From Epiperipatus broadwayi (Eukaryota; Onychophora; Udeonychophora; Euonychophora; Peripatidae): 64,000 bases of DNA. A program made the translations under genes and the position numbers. The notes beneath the pieces are model-generated. The model did no database searches, was not told the origin of the DNA, and was given only the letters and a program-made list of their open reading frames with translations. Location: positions 186,001 to 250,000 of the forward strand of contig JAQFVV010006271.1 in assembly GCA_028023455.1 (NCBI GenBank), read 5' to 3'. Positions 1 through 11,120 of this stretch are shown here, one piece after another. Position 1 is the first letter of the stretch. Each line of letters opens with the position of its first letter.

Positions 1-327
1 AAAGCTGATTAGTAAAACATAAAAAAGATAATACAGCATAATACAAAAAAGGGAGAGGAAAAATACATTGTTATTAAAAATAACTTTTCACAAAGACACT
101 TAGTAGAACCAATCCAAGAACTTCATATTCCATATGGATGCTCTTCCAGTAGCTAAACTGATATATACAAGTTTTGCAAAATATTATTGATAAACCTAAT
201 TTCCTCACATGCAAAATTACTGTAATGATGAAGTAACATTTTTAAATTTAATTTAATTTTTCAACAAATTATTAATAGTAATGTGTTACTTTTTATATTA
301 TTAATGTTTGGAAAATCTCAATATTTT
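1..327. other. AT-rich non-coding, nothing recognised
   Basis: No open frame, repeat family or structural signal that I can support. Confidence 0.5.
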
Positions 328-780
328 CATTTACATATAGATTTTATTAATTATAGTGACAAGAAGGCAGTGGACTATTCAGTTTTGTGCAAAGGTAGAG
401 TATATATGAAGTATATTTCAAGGCTTGAGCCATTGTCACAACAAGCCTAATTTAAAAAAAAAGACTTATTATAATCAGAATATGTTTCTGATGATAAAGT
501 GATTCAGAAATCTAAACATCTATCTATAAATTTTCTTAATGATCATGACAAAATAGTTCTGACCTGTTCATTTTAGCCTAATGATAAGAGTAAATACATA
601 GTATATTTTAAATCTTGAAATTTGAGGCTCATGCAATTGTCACGATAAGTAAACAAGCATTCTGTTCATATTTAAATGAAAAATATTTACACTTAGGACA
701 GATTTCTAGCAATGGAGTGATTCAAAGATGCAAACATTTTCATTTGCATATATATTTTATTAATTATTTTACTGTCTTAG
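328..780 (+). repeat. Degenerate tandem repeat, unit about 190-225 bp
   Basis: A block starting CATTTACATATAGATTTTAT (328) recurs as CATCTATCTATAAATTTTCT (517) and CATTTGCATATATATTTTAT (741). Each is followed by a stretch containing CAYTGTCAC or CAATTGTCAC and ending in TGATTCA(A/G)A(A/G)AT. That makes two diverged full units and the start of a third. Confidence 0.55.
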
Positions 781-1210
781 CACCCCTATGATAAAGCACC
801 TTTGTGCACCATCCAACCTACACACCCACATGCAGTGGTCATGGCTCTGCTATTAGAAAAAAATATTTATGTAAACCATATAAATATAAATCATTAACAG
901 ATACATCAATAGGGGGTTATTGTTCAAAATTAATATCATTGAATAGTATCAGATTTTAAATATTTTATTAGGACTTGCATTTAAATATTTTGTTTAAAAA
1001 AAAAGAGTAAATAAAGTTAAGCGATTTACTAGCAACCTGTTAAAGTTAACTCTGGAATGTGATTTATTTTTTTGATTTATTGATGTAGACCTGACTGATT
1101 ATTCAAAACGACAAAACAGATTCTAATTTTTTTTCCAATATATATGCCGCATATGCATTTATACAGTAAAGAGAATATTGATGTAGTTATATATACTTAG
1201 CAAACTACAA
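781..1210. other. AT-rich non-coding, nothing recognised
   Basis: No coding frame or repeat family recognised. Confidence 0.4.
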
Positions 1211-1418
1211 GGCACAACTCTCCATACAGCAGTGCCACCCTGTGCGAATCAGAGTAATCAATGAATGCCAGAAGGCTTGTGCATTAAATCCCTATCTAAT
1301 GCCTACTCATCCAATATCCCCAGACTAGTTTCTGGCTTGTGGCCTTCATCAGTAAGGAGCTTTAGATCTGAGAGCACTGCATCTAGATCTTAGTATAAGA
1401 GGTGGTGATCATGTGATG
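1211..1418 (-). mobile_element. Family-A hammerhead retroelement copy (truncated)
   Basis: Homologous over its length to the units at 42.2-43.7 kb in the ribozyme-on-minus orientation. It ends in a short inverted piece (GGTGATCATGTGATG) that matches the outer end of other copies. I find no convincing target duplication, so the copy is probably end-truncated. The ribozyme core is intact (next entry). Confidence 0.75.
1317..1358 (-). ncRNA. Hammerhead ribozyme motif, family A (intact core)
   Basis: Minus strand, in order: UCCUUA, CUGAUGA, a stem II made from GGC and GCC around CACAA, GAAA, CUAGUC, UGGGGA. Stem I pairs the first and last segments with G.U pairs. The CUGAUGA and GAAA cores and the GUC cleavage triplet are canonical. 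Stem III is reduced to about one base pair, as in the minimal type I ribozymes of Penelope elements and retrozymes. Confidence 0.7.
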
Positions 1419-1429
1419 AGAGATTTTAT

Positions 1430-2270
1430 ACATCTTGCTCTATAGATATATTTTAATGCATGCTTATTGTTTATTGATGATACACTTACTTATTCCCTAG
1501 AATTTGAAGAATAAATTTTATTACAAGTGATTAATTGTGCTATTATAATTTTAGATGTATTTCAAATATTGACAAAAGTTTGCAGTTATATTATTAATTT
1601 AAATGATAATGATCATTTGGTATGATACAACAATGTATATTATCAAGAGTAGTTAAATGTGTAATATTCATACATGTGACTACGATAAGATATATGATTA
1701 GAATCTGTACTAGTGTTACTTGCTAGACCAAATTTAAAAGGAATATATATTCACACACATACAGAACTTACCTTTAATATGCATAACCAACTTTTTTTAA
1801 TTCAATAATGACGATTGATTTACTATTAAAACTTAGTCCATGGTGATACTAAGAAAGATATTAGATACTTATATAATTGTATACATGACCTAAGGGTTAA
1901 AGTTGGTATCTATTGAGATAACTTAATATAGACAAATTAAATAATGGTTAATTATCCTGATTATTTATAGACTCCAATAACTAAAAATCATCATAGTATG
2001 TGTTTTAATGTAAGCTAAAAAATTTCTAATAAATTTTATTTTGATTATTTAATAGATTTCTTTAGTTAGTCATTATTGTTATTTGTATTATTATCTTCTG
2101 GAGGCAATTGGATATTCTAAAGAATCTCTAGATCTCTGTGACTTAGTAGGCATAAATTCACTTAATATTAGTTGTTGATATCTTTGTAGAGATCTCATCA
2201 GTAAATTATAATCTTCCTGTATAAGTATCAGTAGCTAAACCCCTAATGTAAGCTATTATTTTAGTGTAAA
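1430..2270. other. AT-rich non-coding, nothing recognised
   Basis: No long open frame, no family match within this window. Confidence 0.4.
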
Positions 2271-2272
2271 AT

Positions 2273-2700
2273 ATGTGATGTGATGCTATATGGCTTCTCC
2301 TTTATCTGAGTCAGGAATTTCCCAGCCACAATGCCCAAAGGCACCAGTTAGCCACCTTATCTTCACATTCTGCATCCTGTTTTCCCCAAATTCTTCTCTA
2401 TCCTGCTGCATCTCATTTCCACAACATCATTTTTGTCCACTCTATGGTATTTATATCTAGATACCCCTTATCTGTTTCCAAACCCAGCATAAAAACCAAG
2501 AACCCACTTTCTATATAATCACTTTGTTTATATTTATTTTCCCACAACTTTATTATTTGCACCCTTTCTGTTTTCAGGCATTTACATCCAACTAACAGAT
2601 GCCTAATATTTTTCATGCCTTCCTTACATAACTTGCAGATAATATCACTCACATTTCTTCCATTTACGAGTATATTCCCTTCTAATGATAAATCTAGTAT
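2273..2700 (-). mobile_element. LINE-A 3' fragment (C-terminal zinc-knuckle region and 3' UTR)
   Basis: A minus-strand frame (2652-2413) encodes CKLCKEG...IRHLLVGCKCLK, the C-x2-C...H-x4-C motif at the C-terminus of LINE-A. The 3' UTR and the GATGT-type tail (2273-2285) align with the copy at 28.9 kb, but with clear divergence. It is 5'-truncated, as LINE copies usually are. Confidence 0.85.
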
Positions 2701-2984
2701 GCTCTCTGGTGATGGATTTTGGCAATATTTGCAGACTCTCAGCTAACTATTACAATATATATTTATAATAGCAGTGAATGGAATAATGATATGTTGAAAA
2801 AAAAACTCTATTTGGATAATATTTGTTTATAAATTAAAAAATAACACAATTCTTTGTGTAATTATTTAGAAATAATATTTTATGTAAATTTTGAAGTGAT
2901 AAATTATCTAATACTGAAATGTATGCTAACGAATTTCTAAATGTAGGATATAATATAAAAGATATTTTATATACAAACCATTTT

Positions 2985-3345
2985 CGATCCATTCCAGAGT
3001 AAAAATCTTTTCAAGTTTAATCTAGTTTTTCTGGCCTCCATTCATTCAGAAAATTATCTAATCTCATCTATTTATCTACTATGAATATTTTTCTAATTTT
3101 TTGGGAATCAGTTTAAGATTTCTATTGTATAAACATTGTCATCTAAAAATATGTTCATTTTAGTTCTATTTCAATCTTTTAATTTTTCCAGGGATGTGTG
3201 TTTTTCACTCATGCATTGTTTCACTTTCAATCTTTTCTTGTTACTTTCAATATTAATTCTTTATACTTAATTTTGTATTCTACAATTTCTGCATTGCTAT
3301 TCTGTTAAATATTCAAAACTCAGGTTTATATATAAAAACAGGGTA
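2985..3345 (-). mobile_element. LINE-B (RTE-like) 3' fragment
   Basis: Nucleotide similarity to 16976-17345, including the stretch preceding the conserved PVLTYGSETW region. It appears to be one part of a copy whose upstream part lies at 4680-5010, split by a 1.3-kb insertion. Confidence 0.55.
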
Positions 3346-4679
3346 CTGTTCAATTAGCGTGTTGATGGTGTTGTTTCCAGGATAACACACTAAATATAAT
3401 CTTACCGGGCACACTAAGTTATTTGTGAAATAATAATAAGAAGAAGAATCATATGGGTTAACATAATTCATTTATTTTTCTTAATAAATTACTGTAATTC
3501 TTTTTACAATTTCTTTTTGTCTCTGAATATAACTATGAGAATTTTTTTACACTCAAACATTTTATCTATGGCTTATCATAATTCATTGATTGATTTCCTT
3601 AATAAATTACTGTCAAATTTATTCAATTAACAATTTTACGATGATAAATTTAAACTTTTAACAAGTGCATAAAAAATTCATTAGTCCTGCAATGTATGGG
3701 GGGGGGGGAGTATGCCTTTTCACATACACAAGAATTAAAACTTATCAATTAGCAGACGTTATTGCAAATATTCTATTCTAGTACAATTTTCCATTTACAC
3801 CAGAACTTTGTGCTGGGAAAATCCCCCCTTCCCATAAACTTTAAAAAGTCTACTAACATTGTTTGACAGATAACTAACTACATCGTGATGGAAGAAATGA
3901 GAATGCTTTAATTACTGAACTGTATTTGACTTTCTTTCTTTTTTTTTTTTTGGTCATTTTTGAAAAGGAAATTTAATCTTTATTTATTCCAATAACATTA
4001 GTGGCACATCTATTAGAAACGATTAATAATTTTCCAACTCGATTGTTTGTTTGTTTTTTAAGATTAAGAAATGTATTCTTTTCACAATTTCTTTTTGTCT
4101 CTGGATATAACTATGAGAAATTTTACAGTCAGACATTTTAATTCTTGTAGGTGTTCTAGGAACCATAACTTTTTTCAGGAAAACAGTGAATTTGTGGTTT
4201 GCTGTAATCTTTTCTAATTATTTACAGCTTACATGTTGGGTTTGGAAGCAGGGTAATGGGTTTATAATTTATACTTTTTAATACTACATTAGGTAAGTTG
4301 TACTGTAATTACTTTTGAATGCTGATTGCAATAGCTCTGCAAACTTTAAATCCAACCACCCTGAAATGGTATGGTAGCGCAGTGTTAACATTGCTAAAAT
4401 ATAGTACCATGTGCACTTGCACAAACTGCACAAGACAAGGCAAGCCATTAGTTACAACAGAAAAAAAAGTTGTGGCTATTTGGTTTGACTGCAGTCCACT
4501 AAATAGCATATTTGTATGCATTTGGATGGGATCAATGCCATCAAGTATTTTCGACACTCTAATAGAACAGTACCAAAAACAAAATGACAAAAAGCCTATA
4601 GTCATATTTTCTTGTAATATGAAGTTATTTCCATCTTGTATTAATAATCTTACAAAGTAGTCTGTAGTTGTTAACTTCT
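3346..4679. other. Insertion splitting LINE-B; contains an unrecognised 113-residue frame
   Basis: Sequence between the two LINE-B fragments. It holds a tandem-like repeat (TAATTCATT...TTAATAAATTACTGT at about 3468 and 3577), a direct repeat around TTTTTGTCTCTG (3496-3563 and 4076-4140), a G-run near 3699, and a plus frame at 4319-4660. The insertion has no clear termini. Confidence 0.35.
4319..4660 (+). pseudogene. Unrecognised 113-residue frame, possibly a transposase remnant
   Basis: The plus-strand frame contains TTEKKVVAIWFDCSPLNSI, which loosely resembles the region of PiggyBac transposases where a strand with W(Y/F)DN(R/K)PV precedes a conserved turn. The similarity is weak, the frame is short, and no DDD catalytic segment or TTAA ends are visible. 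It may be an old DNA-transposon relic or a chance frame. I assign no function. Confidence 0.25.
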
Positions 4680-5010
4680 ATTTACCTTCTTCTATGAATA
4701 ATCTTTGAACATTATTATAGGTTTTTTTTTAGCATTTTAAACTTCTAAAGTCCTATATTTTGGTTTTCATCTAATAAGTTTTAAAACACTTCCTAAAACT
4801 CTGAAATATTATTTTAAAAAATCATATGTTCTGAAACTCCGAAGAATTGTTTACAAAAATCACCATATGATCTACAAAATCTAGATAACTTCATTAATCC
4901 CCGTTTACTTTCATTCTCTTAGCTTTTTATTTTAATCCACAAAATTTTTAAATAAAACTGCCACAAAAAGTTTTAGAAATGAAATTAGTCCTGTCATATA
5001 TTTTTGACAA
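4680..5010 (-). mobile_element. LINE-B (RTE-like) internal fragment
   Basis: Aligns with 17510-17760 (same order: TAGCATTTTAAAC..., then the segment with CATATGATCTACAAAATCTA against CATGATCTGCAGAATCTA). No open frame is left. Confidence 0.5.
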
Positions 5011-5725
5011 TGTATATCTCATTAGTATCACCATATAATATAATAATTGTTATATTTTTAAAAAAAATAATAATGTGTCAATATCCAGATCTATATATTA
5101 ATCTTGCAAAGCTTTAGTCATGACTTATAAATAATCAAAAGTTTATCTCAGTGTAAAAAAAATCACACTAATTTTTAAATAAACACTTGGACGCATTTAG
5201 GTTTTTTTTTGCATTATCATATTATGAGTTTGGTGTATGTAGCAGGCTACATAACATAGAAAACATATGTATGTGCTCCCATGACAAAAAGTATTGAATA
5301 TGTCTGACTTAAAAGATTTATTTTTGAAATCCATAAAATTCACAAATGTAAAAAAGCCCTATAACTACAAATGTTCAATTAATAATGTGTTTTCTTCATT
5401 AAAAATAATAAAAATATGTGTTTGAGGGTGCATGTCTCCTGAAATGATATATTATAACGCTCATTTTCATTTATTAAAATGTTTAAATTGTGCTAATCTA
5501 AGTATTCACTAAAGAGGAAATCCAGTGTATAAAATTTGACCAACAGAGAAGTCATAAAACGAGGTTTTTATGTGAGTTGAAGGCTTCTTGTATATAGATA
5601 AATAAAAAATGTGTATATATTTATTTATTCAAATGTGTAAAATGCATCCAGAGCCAGGTCACATGGAAAAAATATAATCTTTAATTTCATAACACACATT
5701 GCTATTTCATCTATAAATGATCTAT
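5011..5725. other. AT-rich non-coding, nothing recognised
   Basis: No frame or repeat family that I can support. Confidence 0.4.
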
Positions 5726-5732
5726 CTTGAAC

Positions 5733-5766
5733 ATCATTTGACTGTTCAAATGGTGTCATCTTCCAT
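5733..5766 (-). ncRNA. Possible degenerate hammerhead-like motif
   Basis: The minus strand reads GGAAGATGACACC then AACAGTCAAATG. This resembles CUGAAGA - GAC...GUC - (G)AAA of family D at 8.8 kb, but the core is mutated. Likely the end of an old Penelope-type copy. Weak. Confidence 0.3.
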
Positions 5767-5769
5767 AAC

Positions 5770-6404
5770 TCTGAACTTATCTAATGAATATAATCTTTTG
5801 TTATCTAATAAAACTTAGTCAGGAGAAGGATATAGTTTGAAAAATATTTAGAAAACCAAAAATACTTCAACAGACTAAACCTGACTACCCCCAGAATTTT
5901 AGTAGATAATGTGAAATGTATTGTGATATATGCCAAATAAAACATTTGGGATTTATGCTTATTCTCAACATCTAATTCAATTATCGGTTTCAGCTTTTAC
6001 AGGCTGCTGATTGTAATTGTGAATATCAGACAATTGTACTTTATATAAAGTTGTTAAACATCATTTTACTTCATAAGCAATCAATACAAGATTTCAGCAA
6101 AAGATAAAACACATGTCATGGGAGAAATTTTCATTTTTCTAATGTCTTGTGGTTTATAAAGAAAATGCCAACATCAGTATCACATAATTCTCTAACTAAT
6201 CTAGCCAAAGAATAGAAAAGAACTTACAATTAGCATTAAATATGAGTTTTTAGAAATATATAGAAACTGATCTGTTATCAGGTCGATATAAAGAAGCTTG
6301 GTTTCAAACCCTTAGGTATTTAAAATTTTATACTACTAACTTGAACAGTATACAGGAATAAATGTTGACTGCTAAATGTATCTGAACAAGTTTGAATTCT
6401 GGTT
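5770..6404. other. AT-rich non-coding, nothing recognised
   Basis: No supportable feature. Confidence 0.4.
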
Positions 6405-6530
6405 CTCTTTAGGGACAACATAAACCAGAAACCAGTTTGGGAATGAGATTATTATAGCATTGTACTATCTACCATCCACTGATTATTCAAACTTACAGCA
6501 GATGTCTCTAGAGTAGGATGAAAATGAATA
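6405..6530 (+). repeat. Old, diverged family-A relic
   Basis: The segment with CATAAACCAGAAACCAGTTTGGG, cut into ACCAGAAACC and AGTTTGGG, parallels the ribozyme 3' half AGCCAGAAACTAGTCTGGGG. It is followed by CATCCACTGATTATTC, parallel to CATCCATTGATTACTC. The CUGAUGA half is lost. Confidence 0.4.
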
Positions 6531-6929
6531 CTGCTCTATAAAGTAAACTTGTATGTCATCATTATTAAAATACATTTCAAAATCTACATTAAAAGCAGAA
6601 ATTTACTTTAGGACTATTATTATAAGCTTAAGTAATTATGGAATAATTGATGATAGTTTTATATCCAAATCTTCAGACTAGTGTTGTCTATTGGCCTTGT
6701 TCAATGATGATTTGGAAGATGCACCCACCATTTTATTGTCTTATTGCTCAAAATAAGAATTTTATAAAAAGTTTGAGCATTGGGATTAACAGAATGGAGT
6801 TGAGATCAATAGATCTTGTGCTTCCAAAATCCAGTTATAACACCAAAACATGTAGAACAAATAATAGTAAAACAGTTAGCACATCATTTTTTGCAATTTT
6901 TGTTTAATATTTCAGATGCCTGTCTATTT

Positions 6930-7075
6930 TTATTTATTTTTGTAGAAAAATGTTTATTCTAGCTTTATTTCAATTTTTTCAATAATGTTATTGTTTTGTG
7001 ATTTCACCCATGATTTTGGCTTTAACATACTTATATGTATATGCAATGTTTATATAAACTTACACATATTCTTGA
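6930..7075 (-). repeat. Short LINE-B-like remnant
   Basis: Shares a diverged stretch with 10180-10310 (mid-region ATTTCACCCAT.. / AATTCACCCAT.., then TATGTATATG.AATGTT). Coding content is lost. Confidence 0.3.
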
Positions 7076-7339
7076 TTTAAAAGATATAATATTAAACCAT
7101 TCTTTTTATTCTAGCTTCAGACTTAACTAAGCATGCAACTTCAATTTTGAACTCTCTATGCATGACAGACTTGTCATTTCCATTAGTCAAATTTTTTGTG
7201 AATGCCCAAGCAATAAACCATTCATTACAATGGACTTTACACAGAAGTATCTTATGAACACCTTAGATTAATTCTAATTAATGAATATGAAGTACAGTAC
7301 TTGATTTACACCCACATATCCAATAACTACTTCCACTTT

Positions 7340-7500
7340 TATACTTATTATAAATCCATTCTCTTTTTTAGAGTCATCAATCGTAAGTTTGAGTAATCAA
7401 TATGCATTAGATTTCAAGTAGCATAACCAAATCATGATTTTCTGGCTATTTGAACATTGGGTTACATATTCAGAAACCCTAAAGTTTTGAACTCAAGCTA
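7340..7500 (+). repeat. Interspersed repeat family R1
   Basis: Core GAGTCATCAATCGTAAGTTT followed by GAGTAATCAATATGCATTAG. Related cores occur at 7660, 14920, 26935 and 27945, and in reverse near 6475 and 28235. Unclassified; no coding frame. Confidence 0.45.
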
Positions 7501-7644
7501 ACTATCTTATATAGCTATAAAACTCTTGACTCAAATTCTGAAACTATATGCTTTAATGGTTTCATTTATATTCTAACTGCTAATACCTTTGACATTTGGT
7601 TAAATATATATATATCAAACAATGATCTTTATTAAGAGCTGCAA

Positions 7645-7860
7645 TCATTTCAATTTCTTTTACATCAGAGCCATCTATTGTAAACTTGACTAAACATTGG
7701 ATTACTTAAGAATAAAATTAATTGGTGTTGAAAATAAATTGAAAGATCATATAACTGATGTTTGATATTTACTAACTTTTTTCAAAAAAATCAAATATGC
7801 TTGTAGTTAGAACTTGGCAGAGGTCATTAAAATATTGAGCCACTCTTGTAGTATCACACC
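7645..7860 (+). repeat. Interspersed repeat family R1, second copy
   Basis: Core AGAGCCATCTATTGTAAACT followed by TGACTAAACATTGGATTAC. Diverged. Confidence 0.4.
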
Positions 7861-8291
7861 CACATGCTTAATAAACTGATTGATTAGATTCAAAACTATT
7901 AAAATATTTGCATATCAAGTTATTAGCTTAGACAGTACAAAAAGTAGCTTCTGGGTGTGGATCTAATTCATAAATGTCACTAAATCCATCATATCTTCTA
8001 TTTTGCTGTAATATATTATATAATATATTTATCTTACTTCAACCAATTTTTAGCAAAAACTTTTTTATTGTATGTATCTATTTCCTGGTCTTTGGAACTG
8101 GAAATTTCTGAATTGCTATAATTTTTTCTGGATGGGGTTTAAATTTTATTTTGTTTACATTTTTTATCTTTTTTACTTGATTTTTATTGTATTATTTATT
8201 TTATTTATCATTAAAACATTTAAAATACAAGGAATAAATCCTTTATGTTGCTTCTGCAAATTAAAAATAAATCTTAGATGTGATATAAAAT

Positions 8292-8776
8292 AAAATATCT
8301 TTATCTAGCAACAAAATGATATATAACAATAGCTGTAATATAGTCTATATATAATCACAACACCTAAAAATAACATATAAAAGCTCTTTTCAGCAAATAT
8401 AAGTCCATTAAATTATATTAAAGAAATTAATAGAAGGAAGATATATGAAACCAATTACATTAATTATAACAGAAATAATTGTATGAACATTTATAAAACA
8501 TCAATTAATTTAAGTGATAATTGGATAATGAAAAATGAATGGAGGGTTGTATAATGTGTTGTTATAAAGATATTTAAGTGTAATTATAGGCTTGTGTTAA
8601 TTTCATATAGAGTCGGTAGATGTCACTATAGGTTATTTTTGTAATTAAGACATGTTGAAAAGGGCAAAAATTTAAAATTTGCTAAAGAGCTTTTATATGT
8701 TATTTTTATGTGTTATGATTATATGACTACATTATAGCTATTGTTATATATCATTTTGTTGTTAAAGATATTTTAT
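8292..8776. mobile_element. Foldback element with about 105-bp inverted arms
   Basis: Left arm 8292-8400 and right arm 8675-8776 are imperfect reverse complements (for example AAAATGATATATAACAATAG against CTATTGTTATATATCATTTT). The interior has no open frame. A hammerhead-like 3' sequence follows directly at 8820-8860, suggesting a Penelope-type inverted composite. Confidence 0.65.
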
Positions 8777-8817
8777 TATATCTATGATTTATTTTTTTAT
8801 TTATCATTATATCATAA

Positions 8818-8860
8818 TTCTTAAGAAGACTGCAGGACAGCCGAAATGTCAGGTTTTGTG
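8818..8860 (+). ncRNA. Degenerate hammerhead-like motif, family D
   Basis: TTAAGAA then GACTG-CAGGA-CAGCC then GAAA. Stem II pairs GACUG with CAGCC, with one mismatch. The CUGAUGA box is degraded to CUUAAGA, so activity is unlikely. It is followed by a GT-rich run and an A-rich tail (about 8860-8890). Confidence 0.4.
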
Positions 8861-9156
8861 TTTGTGTGTGTATATACAATAAAAAAAAATTGCTAAAAAG
8901 TGTTTGAAGGTGAACAAATAGAATTTAATTCAGTGAATAAATAAGAATCTATAATTAGAAACTAGTTGTAGAAATTGGTTGTGGTAGTATTATCAAATGT
9001 GTGATGTATATTTATTACTTAAGCTTACAATAAATGGTTCCAGTGTAAATAGAACGATTATCGATTCTAATGCAAATGTGCTAAACTGGAAGAATCATGT
9101 GAAACTTGGCATAATTTTTCATCAGTCCAATTCTTAACAATTAGTTTATAGATAAG

Positions 9157-9169
9157 TAAATATTCTTTA
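9157..9169. repeat. 13-bp target-site duplication, left copy
   Basis: TAAATATTCTTTA, perfectly repeated at 9729-9741, bounds the family-A composite. Confidence 0.85.
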
Positions 9170-9728
9170 AGCCAATAAACATCACATGATCACTATTTCT
9201 TATGCTTGCTTATGACTGTTACTAAAACAGGCAAAAATCTCTATACATATTGCCACTCAGTGCAAGCCAGAAGAACCAGTGGATGCCAGAAGGCTTGTGC
9301 ATGGAATCCCCATCTAGTGCCTACTCATTAATAATGGTTATAAGCAAGCATAAGAAATGGTGATCATGTGATGTTTATTGGCTTAAAACCAATCCTGCCT
9401 AATAGAATAGTGGTGGCTATTACTAAAGAACCAAGATGTATAGGTACTGAACTGAGTTTAGACCTATATGACTATTTATACTAGGATTCATAGTTTTGTA
9501 ATTAAGTAGAGATAAAAGATGGCTGCTTGAGGATTGCATTAGATCCTAAGATCTAGCTGCAGTGCTCTCAGATCCAAGACTCCTCACTGATGAAAGACAC
9601 AAGCCAGAAACTAGTCTGGGGTTATTGGAAGAGTAGGCACTAGATGAGGATTTTGTACATAAGCCTTCTGGCATCCATTGATTTCTCTGGCTTGCACTGA
9701 GTGGCAAGTATAGTGAGTTTTTCCTGTT
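9170..9728. mobile_element. Family-A hammerhead composite, inverted, with perfect 13-bp target duplication
   Basis: The left part (9170 to about 9335) is in ribozyme-on-minus orientation and begins AGCCAATAAACATCACATGA. The right part (about 9336-9728) is inverted, ribozyme on plus. The first roughly 46 bp of the left part and the start of the right part form a near-perfect palindrome. The right part reads through a unit junction (CATGTGATGTTTATTGGC) into the next unit, as expected if the template was multimeric. A minus-strand frame seen over part of it has no family similarity. Confidence 0.85.
9581..9622 (+). ncRNA. Hammerhead ribozyme motif, family A (weak stem II)
   Basis: UCCUCA, CUGAUGA, AAGACACAAGCCA, GAAA, CUAGUC, UGGGG. 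Core boxes, stem I (CCUCA with UGGGG) and the GUC triplet are intact. Stem II has lost a pairing G (AGAC instead of GGCC), so it may be weak. Confidence 0.65.
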
Positions 9729-9741
9729 TAAATATTCTTTA
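9729..9741. repeat. 13-bp target-site duplication, right copy
   Basis: Identical to 9157-9169. Confidence 0.85.
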
Positions 9742-10114
9742 CTAATAAGTATATATTTGCAAACAAAAACCAGTATCTCCCATGTGTGAGTGTAGTAATG
9801 GAAAATATCACATATCAACACAGTCATTGATAAATGAAGATAGTTCATAAAATGTATGTATAGTGTAAGAATGGTCTGGGACCCTACACTGCTGAATAGT
9901 TGCCATATTGTTGAGATGAGACATGCATTGGTAAAAACTAAAAAACTTGAAAAATATGCATAGTCAAATATTACAGACTACCTTATATACACCCCAAATT
10001 TCATTTTTAATTTATTTCATGATGTCTTTTTTCCTGTGCTTCCAAAATATAATTATTTTTGTCACATTACTATGTAAAACTTATGTCTTGTCTAGTCATA
10101 CCATGAATAATCTT
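9742..10114. other. AT-rich non-coding, nothing recognised
   Basis: No supportable feature. Confidence 0.4.
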
Positions 10115-10330
10115 TTTTAAGTATTTCTAAACTTTAGCATTTTTGTTTACGATTTCCCTTGTCCATTTATTGTTATCTCTTCTAGAAATATGTCCATTTT
10201 AACTCTTACTTCAACCTTTTAATCTTTACAGTGATCTTATACTGATACCTGTATGTAAATTCACCCATATTTTTGACCTACAAATATGTATATGTAATGT
10301 TACATGAAATTTAGAGATATACACTATTAA
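10115..10330 (-). repeat. LINE-B remnant
   Basis: TAGAAATATGTCCATTTTAA followed by CTCTTACTTCAACCTTTTAA parallels the 17140-17200 segment (AGCAATATGTCCAGCCCAAC...). Non-coding now. Confidence 0.4.
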
Positions 10331-10439
10331 TGATTTTAGAGTTACAGTAAAACTTTTATTAATTGCACATTGGCCATAAGACAGTAATGTGAACATAAAA
10401 TGACTGTTAATCTTAAGATTAGAGTTTCTATAAGATCTG

Positions 10440-10620
10440 AAATGGTGTATCTAAAAACTAATTATCCTCTTGTATGATGTAAAGTAGTGTTAAAGTAGGA
10501 TACTTCAGAAATCAAGTCTGTGGATCACAGTTTGATTCTGTTACTGCTTGAATTTCTTTGTGAACTCCAGAACAACAAATCATTCAATTACTTATTGTAG
10601 ATTATTTAAAGAGGCAAATT
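10440..10620 (+). repeat. Probable tRNA-derived SINE remnant
   Basis: GTGTTAAAGTAGGATACTTC followed by TGGATCACAGTTTGATTCTG has the spacing of a tRNA-like promoter with a box-B-like GTTTGATTC. Diverged. Confidence 0.35.
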
Positions 10621-10679
10621 TTTCTAAATACTGGTAGAGATTATTGCATTTCCATATTATTGAAGTGATTGATATCCAG

Positions 10680-10800
10680 AAATTTTTTTTTCCTCATGTG
10701 TCACAGCATCAGCTGAGAAGCGAACCCGCTAACCCAGGACAACTGCTTATAAAGCAGCTATTGCTGACCTCTCGACCACCAATGCTTGACTATCCAGAAA
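10680..10800 (-). repeat. tRNA-derived SINE with Ile-like head
   Basis: The minus strand has a tRNA-like head: box-A-like TGGTCGAGAGG, an anticodon arm CTGC-TTTATAA-GCAG (anticodon UAU), and box-B-like GGGTTCGCTTC. A short tail and an A-run follow (T-run on plus at 10681-10691). The T arm does not fold properly, so this is a SINE or pseudo-tRNA and not a working tRNA gene. A related, internally deleted copy is at 62763-62822. Confidence 0.6.
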
Positions 10801-10989
10801 TAATTTTCGAATCTAAATTGACAAATCTTCCAATAAAAAGAATTTGGTTTATTACCTGATGGTTTGAAACATGTTTATGCATCAGAAATGACAACTCTTA
10901 ACTGCATTCATGGTCTTTGAGTTTCAGCATCTATGTTCTTATACCAAGCCATGCAGGACAAAATCTTTCATAATCTTGTGTGATCATGC

Positions 10990-11120
10990 TGAAATTAAAA
11001 CCTAGTGGCAGAGTGATGAACTAAAAATCTAATAATCTTATATCAGAGTCCAATGTGACCCTACTAGTGCTTTAATGTTATCAGGCTTCTCAAGAAATTA
11101 ATCATTCAAATTATTTTGTC
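10990..11120 (+). repeat. Probable tRNA-derived SINE remnant
   Basis: GTGGCAGAGTGATGAACTAA (box-A-like) followed by CAGAGTCCAATGTGACCC (box-B-like position). Diverged. Confidence 0.35.

Noticed and set aside
4309-4605. 98-residue minus-strand frame
   Set aside because: Antisense shadow of the 4319-4660 region. No family similarity, and residue composition looks random.
8072-8293. 73-residue plus frame rich in F, Y, L and I
   Set aside because: Typical product of T-rich sequence; no motif and no homologous copy.
9546-9848. 100-residue minus-strand frame, and similar serine-rich frames at 54002-54349 and 54211-54459
   Set aside because: All lie on family-A repeat sequence. The shared peptide ([17 protein letters not shown]-like) comes from conserved nucleotides around the hammerhead unit, not from a gene.
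10680-10800. Functional tRNA-Ile gene
   Set aside because: The anticodon arm is good, but the T arm and acceptor stem do not pair and an A-tail follows, as in a SINE.
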